Positions 36,232-46,090 are shown, counted from the first letter of the stretch. The stretch: DNA of 64,000 nucleotides from Paenisporosarcina cavernae (GCF_003595195.1 NZ_CP032418.1:942501-1006500); one strand, 5' to 3'. Notes: generated from the letters alone by a model not told the origin. Numbers and translations: made by a program.

Positions 36232-36453
36232 ATGATTGAATTAACACGATTAAACGGACATCCATTTTCTTTAAATGCTTTATACATAGAAACAGTAGAG
36301 TCATTTCCAGATACGACGATCACATTAACAAACGGTCGGAAATATGTAACGAAAGATTCTGCGGAAGAAGTACAAGCGAAAATTCTCGCGTTTTACCAGT
36401 CTGTACAATTACTATCGAACCCCCATTTAAGAGGTGATTTGGATGAAGAATAA
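36232..36453 (+). CDS. swrD: Swarming motility protein SwrD (YlzI, FlbD family)
   Basis: Small protein (73 residues) needed in B. subtilis for enough motor power to swarm. The FlbD-family N-terminus MIELTRLNGHPFSLNALYIETVESFPDTTITLTNGRKYV is clear. ATG 36232 gives this start; a longer frame from GTG 36103 would add 43 residues encoded by the palindromic element and has no ribosome site. It overlaps fliL by 11 bases. Confidence 0.93.
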   Translation: MIELTRLNGHPFSLNALYIETVESFPDTTITLTNGRKYVTKDSAEEVQAKILAFYQSVQLLSNPHLRGDLDEE

Positions 36454-36868
36454 ATTATTAACGATTATGCTCATTATTTTAGTTTCCATTACACTCATTG
36501 GAGTAGTTGCACTTATTTTAGTTATGCAGCTAAACAAAGGGGAAGAAGATACCGCTCCTACAATTGATGAAATTGTGGAAGCATCTATCGACGTACCCGA
36601 AATTACAACAAATTTAGCTGGTAATGACTTCATTCGCCTTTCATTAAAAATACAGACTGATAGTAAAGAAGCTGCGGAAGAATTAGCAAAACGTGATTTC
36701 CAAGTGAAAAATATCGTGATTCAACAGCTCTCCGAAATGACAGCAGAAGACTTAAATGGCAAAGATGGAAAAGCAACATTTGAAAATGCGTTAAAATTGC
36801 AAGTGAATGAGTTAATGCAAGATGGTGAGGTACAGCAAGTGTATATTACCTCCTACATTATTCAGTAA
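36443..36868 (+). CDS. fliL: Flagellar basal body-associated protein FliL
   Basis: Single-pass membrane protein (141 residues) at the stator-rotor interface that supports motor function. The N-terminal membrane segment is at about 6-28; an outside domain contains EITTNLAGNDFIRLSLKIQTDS and VQQVYITSYIIQ at the end. ATG 36443 lies 6 bases after GAGGTG; an in-frame GTG 9 bases earlier overlaps that site. Confidence 0.96.
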   Translation: MKNKLLTIMLIILVSITLIGVVALILVMQLNKGEEDTAPTIDEIVEASIDVPEITTNLAGNDFIRLSLKIQTDSKEAAEELAKRDFQVKNIVIQQLSEMTAEDLNGKDGKATFENALKLQVNELMQDGEVQQVYITSYIIQ

Positions 36869-36897
36869 TTGCACCAAATGGATAGGAGGTGGGGAAA

Positions 36898-37896
36898 ATG
36901 GCTGGAGATGTTTTATCGCAAAATGAAATCGATGCGTTATTATCGGCTCTCTCAACTGGTGAAATGACCGCTGATGAAATAAAAAAAGAAGAAGAAACGA
37001 AAAAAGTTAAAAACTACGACTTTAAACGTGCGCTTCGGTTTTCTAAAGATCAAATCCGAAGTTTGACCCGTATACACGAAAACTTTGCACGATTGCTAAC
37101 AACTTTTTTCTCCGCACAACTAAGAACGTACGTGCAAATTTCGGTAGCTTCTGTCGATCAAATTCCTTTCGAAGAATTTATTCGATCCATACCGAACATA
37201 ACTTTGATTAACGTCTTTGAAGTTCCACCGTTAGATGGCAATATCTTAATGGAAATAAACCCGAATATAGCGTATTCCATGCTCGATCGTTTAATGGGTG
37301 GAGCGGGAATTTCCACAAGTAAAATCGAATCGTTAACGGAAATTGAGTCGAAAATCATGACAAATCTTTTTGAGCGATCCTTCGATAATCTACGTGAAGC
37401 TTGGATGAACATTTCGGACATTGATCCTATTTTGACCGAATTAGAAGTAAATCCACAATTTTTACAGATGATTTCTCCAAACGAAACGGTGGTTGTAATT
37501 TCCTTTAACACGATTATTGGAGAAACAAGTGGGATGATTAATATTTGTATTCCACATGTCGTATTAGAACCAATCGTTCCAAATTTATCGGTTCGTTACT
37601 GGATGCAGACGAATAAAAAAGCTGTATCTCCAGAACAATTGGCAATTTTAGAAAATCGAGTAAAGTCAGCTAGTTTACCGGTTGTAGCAGAATTAGGACA
37701 TTCTGAAATAACAATTGAAGATTTCCTTCTCTTACAACCGTTAGATGTTATACAATTAAATCAGAAAATTGAAGAACCTCTCGTGCTTCGAGTAGGAAAT
37801 ATTCCGAAATTTACTGTCCAACCTGGTCAACTGAAAAAGAAAATGGCCGTCCAGGTAATGGAAACCTTGAAAGGAGGAAATGACGATGATGAGTGA
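36898..37896 (+). CDS. fliM: Flagellar motor switch protein FliM
   Basis: C-ring protein that binds CheY-P (332 residues). The N-terminal CheY-binding peptide is DVLSQNEIDALLSAL (about 4-18), followed by a CheC-like middle domain and a C-terminal SpoA domain (LLLQPLDVIQLNQKIEEPLVLRVGNIPKF). The length equals that of the B. subtilis protein. ATG 36898 follows TAGGAGGTGG. It overlaps fliY by 11 bases. Confidence 0.98.
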   Translation: MAGDVLSQNEIDALLSALSTGEMTADEIKKEEETKKVKNYDFKRALRFSKDQIRSLTRIHENFARLLTTFFSAQLRTYVQISVASVDQIPFEEFIRSIPNITLINVFEVPPLDGNILMEINPNIAYSMLDRLMGGAGISTSKIESLTEIESKIMTNLFERSFDNLREAWMNISDIDPILTELEVNPQFLQMISPNETVVVISFNTIIGETSGMINICIPHVVLEPIVPNLSVRYWMQTNKKAVSPEQLAILENRVKSASLPVVAELGHSEITIEDFLLLQPLDVIQLNQKIEEPLVLRVGNIPKFTVQPGQLKKKMAVQVMETLKGGNDDDE

Positions 37897-39040
37897 CGAT
37901 ATGCTCTCCCAAGATGAAATAGAAGCGTTATTACGAGGAGAAACAATTGAACCGAAAGAAACAGCACCTGCATCTGAAAAAGAAATAAATGTCGATGACT
38001 ACCTAGACAATATTGCGAAAGACGCTCTGGGAGAAATCGGAAATATTTCTTTTGGTAGCTCAGCAACAGCTCTTTCCGCACTTTTAGGACAGAAAGTAGA
38101 AATCACGACACCGACTGTCGGTATGATTAATAAGAATAAGCTGGTGGAGGAATTTCCACATCCGTATGTGGCCGTTGGAGTTGAATATACAACGGGATTA
38201 ATTGGTTCCAACCTTCTTGTCATTAAACAAAGCGATGCAGCAATTATTGCGGACTTAATGTTAGGCGGAGATGGTTTAGCTCCAAGTCCTGATTTAAGTG
38301 AAATCCAATTGAGTGCTGTACAAGAAGCTATGAATCAAATGATGGGTTCTGCTGCAACATCTATGTCGACTGTATTCAATAAAAAAGTGGATATTTCGCC
38401 ACCTACAATTGATTTGTTGAATGTAGAAGAAAATGAAGGCACGGATCAAATTCCAGATGAAAACCTGTTAATTAAAGTAAGTTTCCGTTTGAAAATTGGA
38501 GAGTTAATCGACTCTAATATTATGCAATTGCTTCCGTTACAATTTGCCCTTGATTTAGTAAAAGGCTTAATGGGGGAAGAGGAAGTAGCAGTAACAGCAA
38601 CAGAAGCACCTCCAGTGCAAGAAGCACGTCCGGTTCAACAAGCTACACCTACTCAACAAGTTGCACAGCCAATGTACCAAGAACCAATTCAAACACAACC
38701 GCGTCAACAAGCGCAACAAGTGAATGTCCAACAAGCACAATTTACAAGCTTTGAGTCTAATCAATTAACTCAGGGTGAATCACGTAATTTAAATATGTTA
38801 TTAGATATTCCTCTTCAAGTAACAGTGGAATTAGGTCGTACGAAACGGTCCGTGAAAGAAATTTTGGAACTTACAAGTGGTTCCATTATTGAGTTAGATA
38901 AATTAGCTGGGGAACCCGTTGATATTTTAGTAAATGCACGATTAGTTGCCAAAGGGGAAGTTGTTGTCATTGATGAAAACTTCGGCGTTCGAATTACGGA
39001 TATTGTTAGTCAAGCAGATCGCTTAAATAACTTAAGATAG
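37886..39040 (+). CDS. fliY: Flagellar motor switch phosphatase FliY
   Basis: C-ring protein combining FliN with a CheY-P phosphatase (384 residues). It has an N-terminal FliM-like CheY-binding peptide (DMLSQDEIEALLRGE), a CheC-like domain with two helices bearing DALGEIGNISFGSSATALS and IQLSAVQEAMNQMMGSAATSM, a Gln/Pro-rich linker (about 235-290) and a FliN/SpoA domain at the C-terminus. Of three close ATG codons, 37886 has the best distance (8) from AAGGAGG. Confidence 0.96.
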   Translation: MMSDDMLSQDEIEALLRGETIEPKETAPASEKEINVDDYLDNIAKDALGEIGNISFGSSATALSALLGQKVEITTPTVGMINKNKLVEEFPHPYVAVGVEYTTGLIGSNLLVIKQSDAAIIADLMLGGDGLAPSPDLSEIQLSAVQEAMNQMMGSAATSMSTVFNKKVDISPPTIDLLNVEENEGTDQIPDENLLIKVSFRLKIGELIDSNIMQLLPLQFALDLVKGLMGEEEVAVTATEAPPVQEARPVQQATPTQQVAQPMYQEPIQTQPRQQAQQVNVQQAQFTSFESNQLTQGESRNLNMLLDIPLQVTVELGRTKRSVKEILELTSGSIIELDKLAGEPVDILVNARLVAKGEVVVIDENFGVRITDIVSQADRLNNLR

Positions 39041-39064
39041 TTTACTAATGGAGGAATACACACT

Positions 39065-39427
39065 ATGTCGAAACGTATTTTAATAGTTGACGATGCAGCA
39101 TTCATGCGCATGATGATTAAAGATATTTTATCTAAAAATGGCTTTGAAGTTGTTGGAGAAGCAGCGGACGGAGTTCAAGCAATTGAAAAATACAATGAAC
39201 TAAAGCCGGATTTAGTCACAATGGATATTACAATGCCAGAAATGGATGGAATTGCAGCGTTAAAATCGATTAAAGAAAAAGACCCGAGTGCGACAATTAT
39301 CATGTGTTCAGCAATGGGCCAACAAGCGATGGTAATCGATGCGATACAAGCTGGAGCAAAAGATTTTATCGTAAAACCTTTCCAAGCGGACCGTGTAATT
39401 GAAGCGATTCAAAAAGCGATAGGATAA
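39065..39427 (+). CDS. cheY: Chemotaxis response regulator CheY
   Basis: Single-domain receiver (120 residues). Phosphoacceptor is D54, with acidic D9-D10, a Ser in CSAMGQQ and Lys in VKPFQ. Phosphorylated by CheA; in Bacillus CheY-P binding to FliM/FliY favours counterclockwise rotation and smooth swimming. The ribosome site is GGAGGAA. Confidence 0.98.
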   Translation: MSKRILIVDDAAFMRMMIKDILSKNGFEVVGEAADGVQAIEKYNELKPDLVTMDITMPEMDGIAALKSIKEKDPSATIIMCSAMGQQAMVIDAIQAGAKDFIVKPFQADRVIEAIQKAIG

Positions 39428-39430
39428 TCG

Positions 39431-40114
39431 ATGGGGATGACTTACTTCAGAAGGAGTATATTGTCGTTCGGTGTCATTGCTATTCTAGTTTTAGTTTTGA
39501 ATAGTACATTTGTGAATGTAACCTTCGCTGAAGGGAATGAAACAGTAAATGACTGTATACAAAATCCAGATGAGTGTAATTCACCAGACTCCCCAGCTGC
39601 CGAACCGAGTTCCGATCCGGCAGCTGTAAGTTTGTCTGCGTGGGATTACATCAAAATGGTATTAGCACTTTTATTTGTTGTTGCTTTACTCTATATTGTC
39701 CTACGCTGGATCAATCGCAATAATCGTTCATACCAACGAAACCAACTTGTTCAAAATCTTGGCGGAGTGTCGATAGGTCAACAAAAATCCGTACAAGTTA
39801 TACAAGTAGGAAAATCATTATTGGTTGTTGGCGTTGGAGAAGATATTTCGATGTTAAAAGAAATCAAAGATGAAGAAGAAAAAGCGACGATTTTGCAGTC
39901 TTTTGATGAGAAACAAGACTTTTCGACGCCTATTCCGTATATTTCTGAGTTGATTCAAAAAATTCCTTTTCGTTCTGCGACTAATCATCAGAATGAAACC
40001 AATTCACCGCAATTCGGTGCAATGTTACATAAACGACTAGATGAAATTAAGAAAAAACGTAAAGATTCCTTATCTAGCATGGAGAGCTCCCGAAAGGAGA
40101 AGGATGATCAATGA
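39431..40114 (+). CDS. fliZ: Flagellar biosynthesis protein FliO/FliZ
   Basis: FliO-family assembly factor for the FliPQR export gate (227 residues). It has an N-terminal signal peptide (about 1-33, ending TFAEG), a short outside segment with two Cys (C42, C49) that could form a disulfide, a second membrane segment (about 74-93) and a cytoplasmic tail containing the FliO motif VQNLGGVSIGQQKSVQVIQVGKSLLVVGV. Start ATG 39431 has only a weak AGGAT ribosome site. It overlaps fliP by 4 bases. Confidence 0.92.
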   Translation: MGMTYFRRSILSFGVIAILVLVLNSTFVNVTFAEGNETVNDCIQNPDECNSPDSPAAEPSSDPAAVSLSAWDYIKMVLALLFVVALLYIVLRWINRNNRSYQRNQLVQNLGGVSIGQQKSVQVIQVGKSLLVVGVGEDISMLKEIKDEEEKATILQSFDEKQDFSTPIPYISELIQKIPFRSATNHQNETNSPQFGAMLHKRLDEIKKKRKDSLSSMESSRKEKDDQ

Positions 40115-40776
40115 ATGAGTTTTTACAATCTTTCGGAGAAAACGATCCTTCGACTATTTCAACTTCGATCAAGTTGCTCTTACTCTTAACGGTCTTGTCG
40201 TTAGCTCCAGCTATTTTAATATTAATGACATCGTTTGCTCGAATCGTCATTATCCTTTCTTTTGTTCGGACAGCATTGGCGACACAACAAATGCCACCGA
40301 ACCAAGTAATTATTGGTCTGGCACTGTTTTTGACATTTTTTATCATGTCTCCAACATTGCAGCAAGTAAATGAAGAAGCTTTGACTCCTCTGTTTGATGA
40401 AGAAATAACATTGGACGAGGCGTATTCAAGAGCAAGTGGTCCATTTATTGAGTTTATGAGTAAACACACAAGACAAAAAGATTTGGATTTATTTTTAAGC
40501 TATAACGGAGCAGAACGTCCGGAGTCTATTCAAGATATTCCGTTAACGATTATGGTTCCAGCATTTGCATTAAGTGAGATCAAAACAGCGTTCCAAATCG
40601 GATTTATGATTTTCATCCCTTTTCTTGTAATCGATATGATTGTAGCAAGTGTCTTAATGTCGATGGGGATGATGATGTTACCACCAGTAATGATTTCATT
40701 GCCATTTAAGATTTTATTATTCGTGTTAGTGGATGGATGGTATTTAGTAATGAAGTCGATACTTCAAAGTTTTTAG
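40111..40776 (+). CDS. fliP: Flagellar export gate protein FliP
   Basis: Main subunit of the FliP5-FliQ4-FliR1 export gate (221 residues). Four membrane spans are visible, with MTSFARIVIILSFVRTALATQQMPPNQVIIGLALFLTFF (about 46-84) as the family signature and MGMMMLPPVMISLPFKILLFVL near the end. It starts within the fliZ stop (ATGA). There is no cleavable signal peptide, unlike enterobacterial FliP. Confidence 0.98.
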   Translation: MNEFLQSFGENDPSTISTSIKLLLLLTVLSLAPAILILMTSFARIVIILSFVRTALATQQMPPNQVIIGLALFLTFFIMSPTLQQVNEEALTPLFDEEITLDEAYSRASGPFIEFMSKHTRQKDLDLFLSYNGAERPESIQDIPLTIMVPAFALSEIKTAFQIGFMIFIPFLVIDMIVASVLMSMGMMMLPPVMISLPFKILLFVLVDGWYLVMKSILQSF

Positions 40777-40789
40777 GGGATGATCCAAG

Positions 40790-41059
40790 ATGACAGGTGA
40801 AATGGTTATTTCTATAGCAGAACGTGCAATTTGGGTCATCCTGTATGTCTCTGGACCCTTGCTGTTAATTGCGTTGATAACGGGGCTTTTAGTGAGTATT
40901 TTCCAAGCGACGACGCAAATTCAGGAACAGACATTAGCCTTTGTTCCGAAAATCATAGCCGTTTTGGTCGGCATCATCTTTTTTGGCCCTTATATGCTTA
41001 CGCAATTGATTAGCTATTCAAAAGATATTTTTGAAAATTTAGTAAGGTATATCGGGTAA
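40790..41059 (+). CDS. fliQ: Flagellar export gate protein FliQ
   Basis: Small gate subunit (89 residues) with two membrane helices: GPLLLIALITGLLVSIFQATTQIQEQTLAFVPK carries the conserved QATTQIQE turn between them. It lies 13 bp after fliP and 4 bp before fliR. Confidence 0.97.
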   Translation: MTGEMVISIAERAIWVILYVSGPLLLIALITGLLVSIFQATTQIQEQTLAFVPKIIAVLVGIIFFGPYMLTQLISYSKDIFENLVRYIG

Positions 41060-41063
41060 CGCG

Positions 41064-41840
41064 ATGGATATTGTGATGCCAAATGTATCCGTTTTGTTAT
41101 TAGTAATTGCTCGCGTTTCTTCCTTTTTTGTCACGTTACCACTGTTTTCACATCGAACGATTCCAGCGATGCATCGAATTGGTTTTGCAGTACTTATTGC
41201 TTGGATGATGTACTTTACAATGGATGTCGAAGCTTTTGAAATAAATGGGCAATACTTATTACTCGTAATTAAGGAAGTAATTGTCGGTTTGTTTATCGGT
41301 CTATTAGCATATATCATCATGTCCGCTATTCAAGTTGCAGGATCATTTATTGATTTTCAAATGGGGTTTGCCATTGCCAATATTATCGATCCACAAACAG
41401 GTGCACAAAGCCCGTTACTTGGACAGTTTTTTAATACGTTAGCTTTGTTATTACTACTAGCGTTAGATGGTCATCATTTGTTGTTGGATGGTATATTTTA
41501 CAGCTATCAATTCATCCCTATGGACTCTGTTTGGCCGGCATTCGATTCGTCTAATTTCGTTGAATTTATCATGAAAACATTTACTGCAGTATTTGCTATT
41601 GCATTTCAAATGTCTGTTCCAATAGTTGCTACACTATTCTTGGTAGATGTTGCGCTTGGAATTACTGCAAGAACCGTTCCACAATTGAACATTTTCGTTA
41701 TCGGTTTTCCTATCAAAATAGGTGTAAGTTTTATTGTCTTAATTATTATGATGGCGGTTATGATCGCGGTTATCGAAAATTTGTTTGAAGTAATGATTGT
41801 AAGTATGCGAGATCTGATGATTATTTTAGGTGGTGGCTAA
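41064..41840 (+). CDS. fliR: Flagellar export gate protein FliR
   Basis: Gate subunit of about six membrane helices (258 residues). Family motifs are GFAVLIAWMMYF, QMGFAIANIIDPQTGAQSPLLGQF and IFVIGFPIKIGVSF. No strong ribosome site separates it from fliQ, so it probably depends on translational coupling. flhB begins at the fliR stop, which lies inside the flhB ribosome site region. Confidence 0.97.
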   Translation: MDIVMPNVSVLLLVIARVSSFFVTLPLFSHRTIPAMHRIGFAVLIAWMMYFTMDVEAFEINGQYLLLVIKEVIVGLFIGLLAYIIMSAIQVAGSFIDFQMGFAIANIIDPQTGAQSPLLGQFFNTLALLLLLALDGHHLLLDGIFYSYQFIPMDSVWPAFDSSNFVEFIMKTFTAVFAIAFQMSVPIVATLFLVDVALGITARTVPQLNIFVIGFPIKIGVSFIVLIIMMAVMIAVIENLFEVMIVSMRDLMIILGGG

Positions 41841-41841
41841 T

Positions 41842-42927
41842 ATGTTTTTGCTTCAAGTTGATTTGCAATTCTTCGCAGGAGAAAAGACAGAAAAAGCGAC
41901 TCCGAAAAAACGTCAGGACTCACGAAAAAAGGGACAAGTATTAAAGAGTCAAGATGTTACAAGTGCTTTAGTTTTGTTTTCCGTCTTTCTCTTTTTATGG
42001 TTTGGCGCTGGATTTATGAGAGAGCCGATTTTTGCGTTTTTCTATCAAACGTTTCAACAATACATATTAATGGAAGATTTGTCGGTGGAAACCGTCATGT
42101 TAATATATTCAGATTTATTAAAAGAAATGGCGATTGTTGTCTTACCGATTATGGCAATTGCTGTTATTGCAGGTATCGCAGGTAATTTCTTTCAATTTGG
42201 ATTACTTTTCACGGCAGAACCTTTAAAGCTTGACTTGAAAAAGTTAGATCCGATAAAAGGGTTTAAGCGGATTTTCTCCTTACGTGCAATAGTTGAATTA
42301 TTAAAATCTGTCTTAAAGATTTCGTTGATTGGCACAGTAACTTTCATTATATTATGGATGAACATTGACCAGGTTTTGGCCTTGTCGTTTAAGAGTCCTT
42401 GGGACACATTATCCACTGTTGCGTTATTAACGGTCTACATGGGACTGGGAGCATCCATCGTATTATTAGGGATCTCCATACTAGATTATTTTTATCAGAA
42501 ATATGACTATGAAAAAAACTTAAAAATGTCGAAACAAGACATTAAAGATGAACATAAAAATACAGAAGGTGATCCGATGATTAAATCTCGGATTAAGCAA
42601 CGACAACGTGAAATGGCAATGCGTCGGATGATGCAAGAAGTTCCTAAAGCAGATGTGGTCATCACGAACCCAACCCATTATGCGATCGCTTTAAAATATG
42701 AAGACGGCAAAATGGATGCTCCAGTTGTAATTGCGAAGGGTGCAGATTTTGTCGCTCAAAAGATAAAATTGATTGCGAAAGAAAACGATGTTGTCATGGT
42801 AGAGAACAGAGATCTTGCACGTGGAATGTACGACCAAGTAGAAATTGGCGACAGAATTCCAGAGGAATTTTTCCGAGCTGTCGCAGAAGTACTGGCGTAT
42901 GTGTATCGGATCAAGCAGAAAATTTAG
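41842..42927 (+). CDS. flhB: Flagellar export switch protein FlhB
   Basis: Membrane export component that switches substrate class after self-cleavage (361 residues). Four membrane spans in the first 210 residues are followed by a cytoplasmic domain with autocleavage motif NPTH at 276-279. N-terminal VDLQFFAGEKTEKATPKK is conserved. ATG 41842 has AGGTGG 8 bases upstream; a GTG 12 bases earlier is less likely. It is the parent of the cleaved-fragment mimic YlqH found at 13363. Confidence 0.97.
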   Translation: MFLLQVDLQFFAGEKTEKATPKKRQDSRKKGQVLKSQDVTSALVLFSVFLFLWFGAGFMREPIFAFFYQTFQQYILMEDLSVETVMLIYSDLLKEMAIVVLPIMAIAVIAGIAGNFFQFGLLFTAEPLKLDLKKLDPIKGFKRIFSLRAIVELLKSVLKISLIGTVTFIILWMNIDQVLALSFKSPWDTLSTVALLTVYMGLGASIVLLGISILDYFYQKYDYEKNLKMSKQDIKDEHKNTEGDPMIKSRIKQRQREMAMRRMMQEVPKADVVITNPTHYAIALKYEDGKMDAPVVIAKGADFVAQKIKLIAKENDVVMVENRDLARGMYDQVEIGDRIPEEFFRAVAEVLAYVYRIKQKI

Positions 42928-42950
42928 CTTAGGTGATGGGAGGAAAAAGC

Positions 42951-44984
42951 ATGCAAATTCGTGATATTGGTGTTTTATCGGCAGTTATTTTAATCGTTGC
43001 CATGCTGATTATTCCTCTCCCAGGATGGGCGTTAAGCTTTTTAATCATCATAAATATTACGTTAGCACTCATGGTGTTACTAACTTCAATGAACATGCAG
43101 GAAGCTTTACAGTTTTCGATTTTTCCATCGTTATTACTCTTGCTTACCTTATTTCGATTAGGGTTGAATGTTTCAACTACACGTGCAATTTTATCTGAGG
43201 GGCAAGCTGGTGGAGTAGTAGAGACGTTCGGAACGTTCGTTGTTGGTGGAAACATTTTAGTTGGTCTAGTAGTGTTCGTTATTCTGATCATTATTCAATT
43301 TATTGTTATTACAAAAGGTTCGGAACGTGTTTCGGAAGTCGCGGCTCGATTCACTCTCGATGCAATGCCAGGAAAGCAAATGAGTATTGATGCTGATTTA
43401 AATGCTGGAATGATTTCCGAAAAAGAAGCGCGTGAAAGACGAGAAAAAGTTGGAAATGAAGCGGATTTTTACGGTGCCATGGATGGTGCGACAAAGTTCG
43501 TAAAAGGGGACGCAATTGCTGGTATTATCATCGTTATTATTAACTTATTAGTTGGGATGATTATCGGGGTTGTTCAGATGGGCTTGCCGTTTTCTGAAGC
43601 TGCATTGCTTTTCTCAAAATTAACAGTCGGTGATGGAATCGTTTCTCAAATTCCTGCACTCTTAATTTCCACAGCAACAGGGATTGTTGTAACACGTGCT
43701 GCATCTGAAGGGAATTTAGGTGGAGATATTACCCGTCAATTGTTAGGTCAGCCCAAATTGCTATATGTAGCTGCTAGTACAATATTTCTACTAGGTATCG
43801 CAACACCTATTACCGATATCTTAACGATCCCAATCGCTGCAACATTAGCTATCAGTGCGTATATTATGTCGAAAAAAGCAAACGAAACGACAGAAGAGTT
43901 AGAAGAATATGAAGAAGAAATTACGACGGACGGCATGAAAAGTCCGGAAAATGTCGTTAATTTACTAAATGTTGATCCAATTGAATTTGAATTTGGATAC
44001 GGCTTAATTCCGTTAGTAGATACTGCTCAAGGAGGCGACTTGTTAGATCGTGTCGTAATGATTCGTCGTCAGTTAGCCCTAGAGCTAGGAATTGTCATTC
44101 CTGTTGTACGAATTCGCGATAACATTCAACTGCAACCGAATGAATACCGGATTAAAATCAAAGGAAATGAAATGGCTCGAGGGGAATTGCTTCTCGATCA
44201 TTATTTAGCAATGAGTCCGGGAGACGATGATTCCATCGAAGGTATCGATACGATTGAGCCATCGTTTGGATTGCCTGCAAAATGGATTACAGAACCCGTT
44301 AAAGAAGATGCCGAAATGCTTGGCTATACCGTAGTAGATCCACCTAGTGTCGTGTCCACGCATATGACGGAAATTATCCGAGCAAATGCGCACGAGTTAT
44401 TAGGTAGACAAGAAACGAAACAATTGCTAGATCACGTACGTGAAACCTATCCGATCTTAGTTGATGAGATAACACCAAGTCCACTTTCCGTTGGAGAAAT
44501 TCAAAAGGTATTGAGTAAATTATTAAAAGAGCACGTGTCTGTTCGAAATTTACCGATTATCTTTGAAACTCTCGCTGATTATGCAAAATTGACATCCGAT
44601 GTCGATATATTAACGGAATACGTTCGACAGTCTCTAGCTCGTCAAATTACATCTCAATATGCTGGGAATGAAGCATCTCTAAAGGTATTAACTGTCTCTG
44701 GTAAAGTCGAAAAAGTTATTGCGGACCATATTCAACAAACAGAGCATGGTAACTATCTATCCATTGATCCGAATGATTCGCAATCCATCTTAGAATCGAT
44801 TGCAAAAGAAGTCGATCGAGTTTCCTTAATCGATCAGACACCGGTAGTTCTATGTTCTCCAGCAGTAAGAATGTATTTACGGCAAATGACGGAACGATAC
44901 TTTCCTCAAATTCCAATTTTATCGTATAACGAATTAGAATCTTCTATTGAAGTGCAAAGTGTAGGGGTGGTGACGGTAGAATGA
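42951..44984 (+). CDS. flhA: Flagellar export protein FlhA
   Basis: Largest export-gate protein, a nonamer that docks chaperone-substrate complexes (677 residues). About eight membrane helices in the first 310 residues carry the FHIPEP-type segment RFTLDAMPGKQMSIDADLNAGMI (about 137-159). A soluble C-domain from about 330 follows. ATG 42951 lies 7 bases after GGGAGG; an upstream GTG overlaps the ribosome site. Its length matches B. subtilis. flhF overlaps its stop by 4 bases. Confidence 0.98.
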   Translation: MQIRDIGVLSAVILIVAMLIIPLPGWALSFLIIINITLALMVLLTSMNMQEALQFSIFPSLLLLLTLFRLGLNVSTTRAILSEGQAGGVVETFGTFVVGGNILVGLVVFVILIIIQFIVITKGSERVSEVAARFTLDAMPGKQMSIDADLNAGMISEKEARERREKVGNEADFYGAMDGATKFVKGDAIAGIIIVIINLLVGMIIGVVQMGLPFSEAALLFSKLTVGDGIVSQIPALLISTATGIVVTRAASEGNLGGDITRQLLGQPKLLYVAASTIFLLGIATPITDILTIPIAATLAISAYIMSKKANETTEELEEYEEEITTDGMKSPENVVNLLNVDPIEFEFGYGLIPLVDTAQGGDLLDRVVMIRRQLALELGIVIPVVRIRDNIQLQPNEYRIKIKGNEMARGELLLDHYLAMSPGDDDSIEGIDTIEPSFGLPAKWITEPVKEDAEMLGYTVVDPPSVVSTHMTEIIRANAHELLGRQETKQLLDHVRETYPILVDEITPSPLSVGEIQKVLSKLLKEHVSVRNLPIIFETLADYAKLTSDVDILTEYVRQSLARQITSQYAGNEASLKVLTVSGKVEKVIADHIQQTEHGNYLSIDPNDSQSILESIAKEVDRVSLIDQTPVVLCSPAVRMYLRQMTERYFPQIPILSYNELESSIEVQSVGVVTVE

Positions 44985-46090
44985 GAATGAAAAAAATTAC
45001 AGCTAAGTCAATGCCAGATGCTATGACGAAAGTGAGAGCGGAATTAGGCGAAGATGCGGTTATTTTAAATTCAAAAGTAGTTTATACAAATGGCATACTA
45101 GGGTTATTTAAAAAGAAGCAAATTGAAGTAGTTGCAGGATTAGAAGAAGTGTCGGTTCTCCAGTCGTCCAAATTAAACGCAGAAAAACCCGTTTCGCATC
45201 CGGTCACTACTTCTGTTTCGCCGGAACTGAAGCAAGAGCTTTCTGAATTGAAAAATATGATGAAAGAATTGAAACGGCCACACGTGAGTCATTTTCCAGA
45301 CGATATTGAATCACAGCTGAATTATCTACGCAATCAAGATGTAAACGAAGAGCTTGTCACGGAGATTGGTGATGAGCTTTTTGAGCATAAAAAAGCAACC
45401 GGAGAAGTACTCGACGCACCAACGTTTCTATCGATCACTAGCCGTGTTTTGAAAGAGAAATTGCAAGATTTGCCATTTGGTGGGCTTTCTTACCGGAAAA
45501 AATATATCAACATTTTAGGTCCAACAGGTGTTGGTAAAACAACGACAATTGCAAAAATGGCAGCACGTGCGGTTCTTGAAAAGAAAAAGAAAATAGGATT
45601 TATTACAACAGATACGTATCGAATTGCTGCGATTGAACAATTAAAAACGTATGCTAATTTGCTTCAGGCACCAGTTGAAGTGGTGTATAACAAAGAAGAC
45701 TTTGAACAAGCCAATCGCAATTACTTGGATGTTGACTTAGTTTTCATTGACACAGCTGGCCGCAATTATTTAGAAAGTAAATTTGTGGAAGAAATGAAAA
45801 ATTTGCTGCACTTTAATGACAGTGTCGCATCTTTCTTAGTACTTTCAAGTACATCTAAAGAGAGAGACATGCGTGCCATTATCGAGCAATTTTCCACTAT
45901 TCCAATCGATCAATTCATTATGACGAAAGTAGATGAAACAAGCTCAATCGGTGCAATTATCAATATTTTGATCGAACAACAAAAAGGTTTAGCCTATTTA
46001 ACTGATGGACAAGAAGTTCCCGAGGACATTACGGAAGCAACAGTAGACGGTTTGATAAAAATGCTATTAAAGGAGTATTCCTATGCATGA
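44981..46090 (+). CDS. flhF: Flagellar SRP-like GTPase FlhF
   Basis: Third SRP GTPase, which sets basal-body position and number together with FlhG (369 residues). An N-terminal basic B-domain (MRMKKITAKSMPDAMTKVRAELGEDAVILNSK) and linker precede the NG domain, with P-loop GPTGVGKTT at 180-188, DTYRIAA near 215 and DTAGR near 256. Start ATG overlaps the flhA stop (ATGA). It overlaps flhG by 8 bases. Confidence 0.97.
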   Translation: MRMKKITAKSMPDAMTKVRAELGEDAVILNSKVVYTNGILGLFKKKQIEVVAGLEEVSVLQSSKLNAEKPVSHPVTTSVSPELKQELSELKNMMKELKRPHVSHFPDDIESQLNYLRNQDVNEELVTEIGDELFEHKKATGEVLDAPTFLSITSRVLKEKLQDLPFGGLSYRKKYINILGPTGVGKTTTIAKMAARAVLEKKKKIGFITTDTYRIAAIEQLKTYANLLQAPVEVVYNKEDFEQANRNYLDVDLVFIDTAGRNYLESKFVEEMKNLLHFNDSVASFLVLSSTSKERDMRAIIEQFSTIPIDQFIMTKVDETSSIGAIINILIEQQKGLAYLTDGQEVPEDITEATVDGLIKMLLKEYSYA

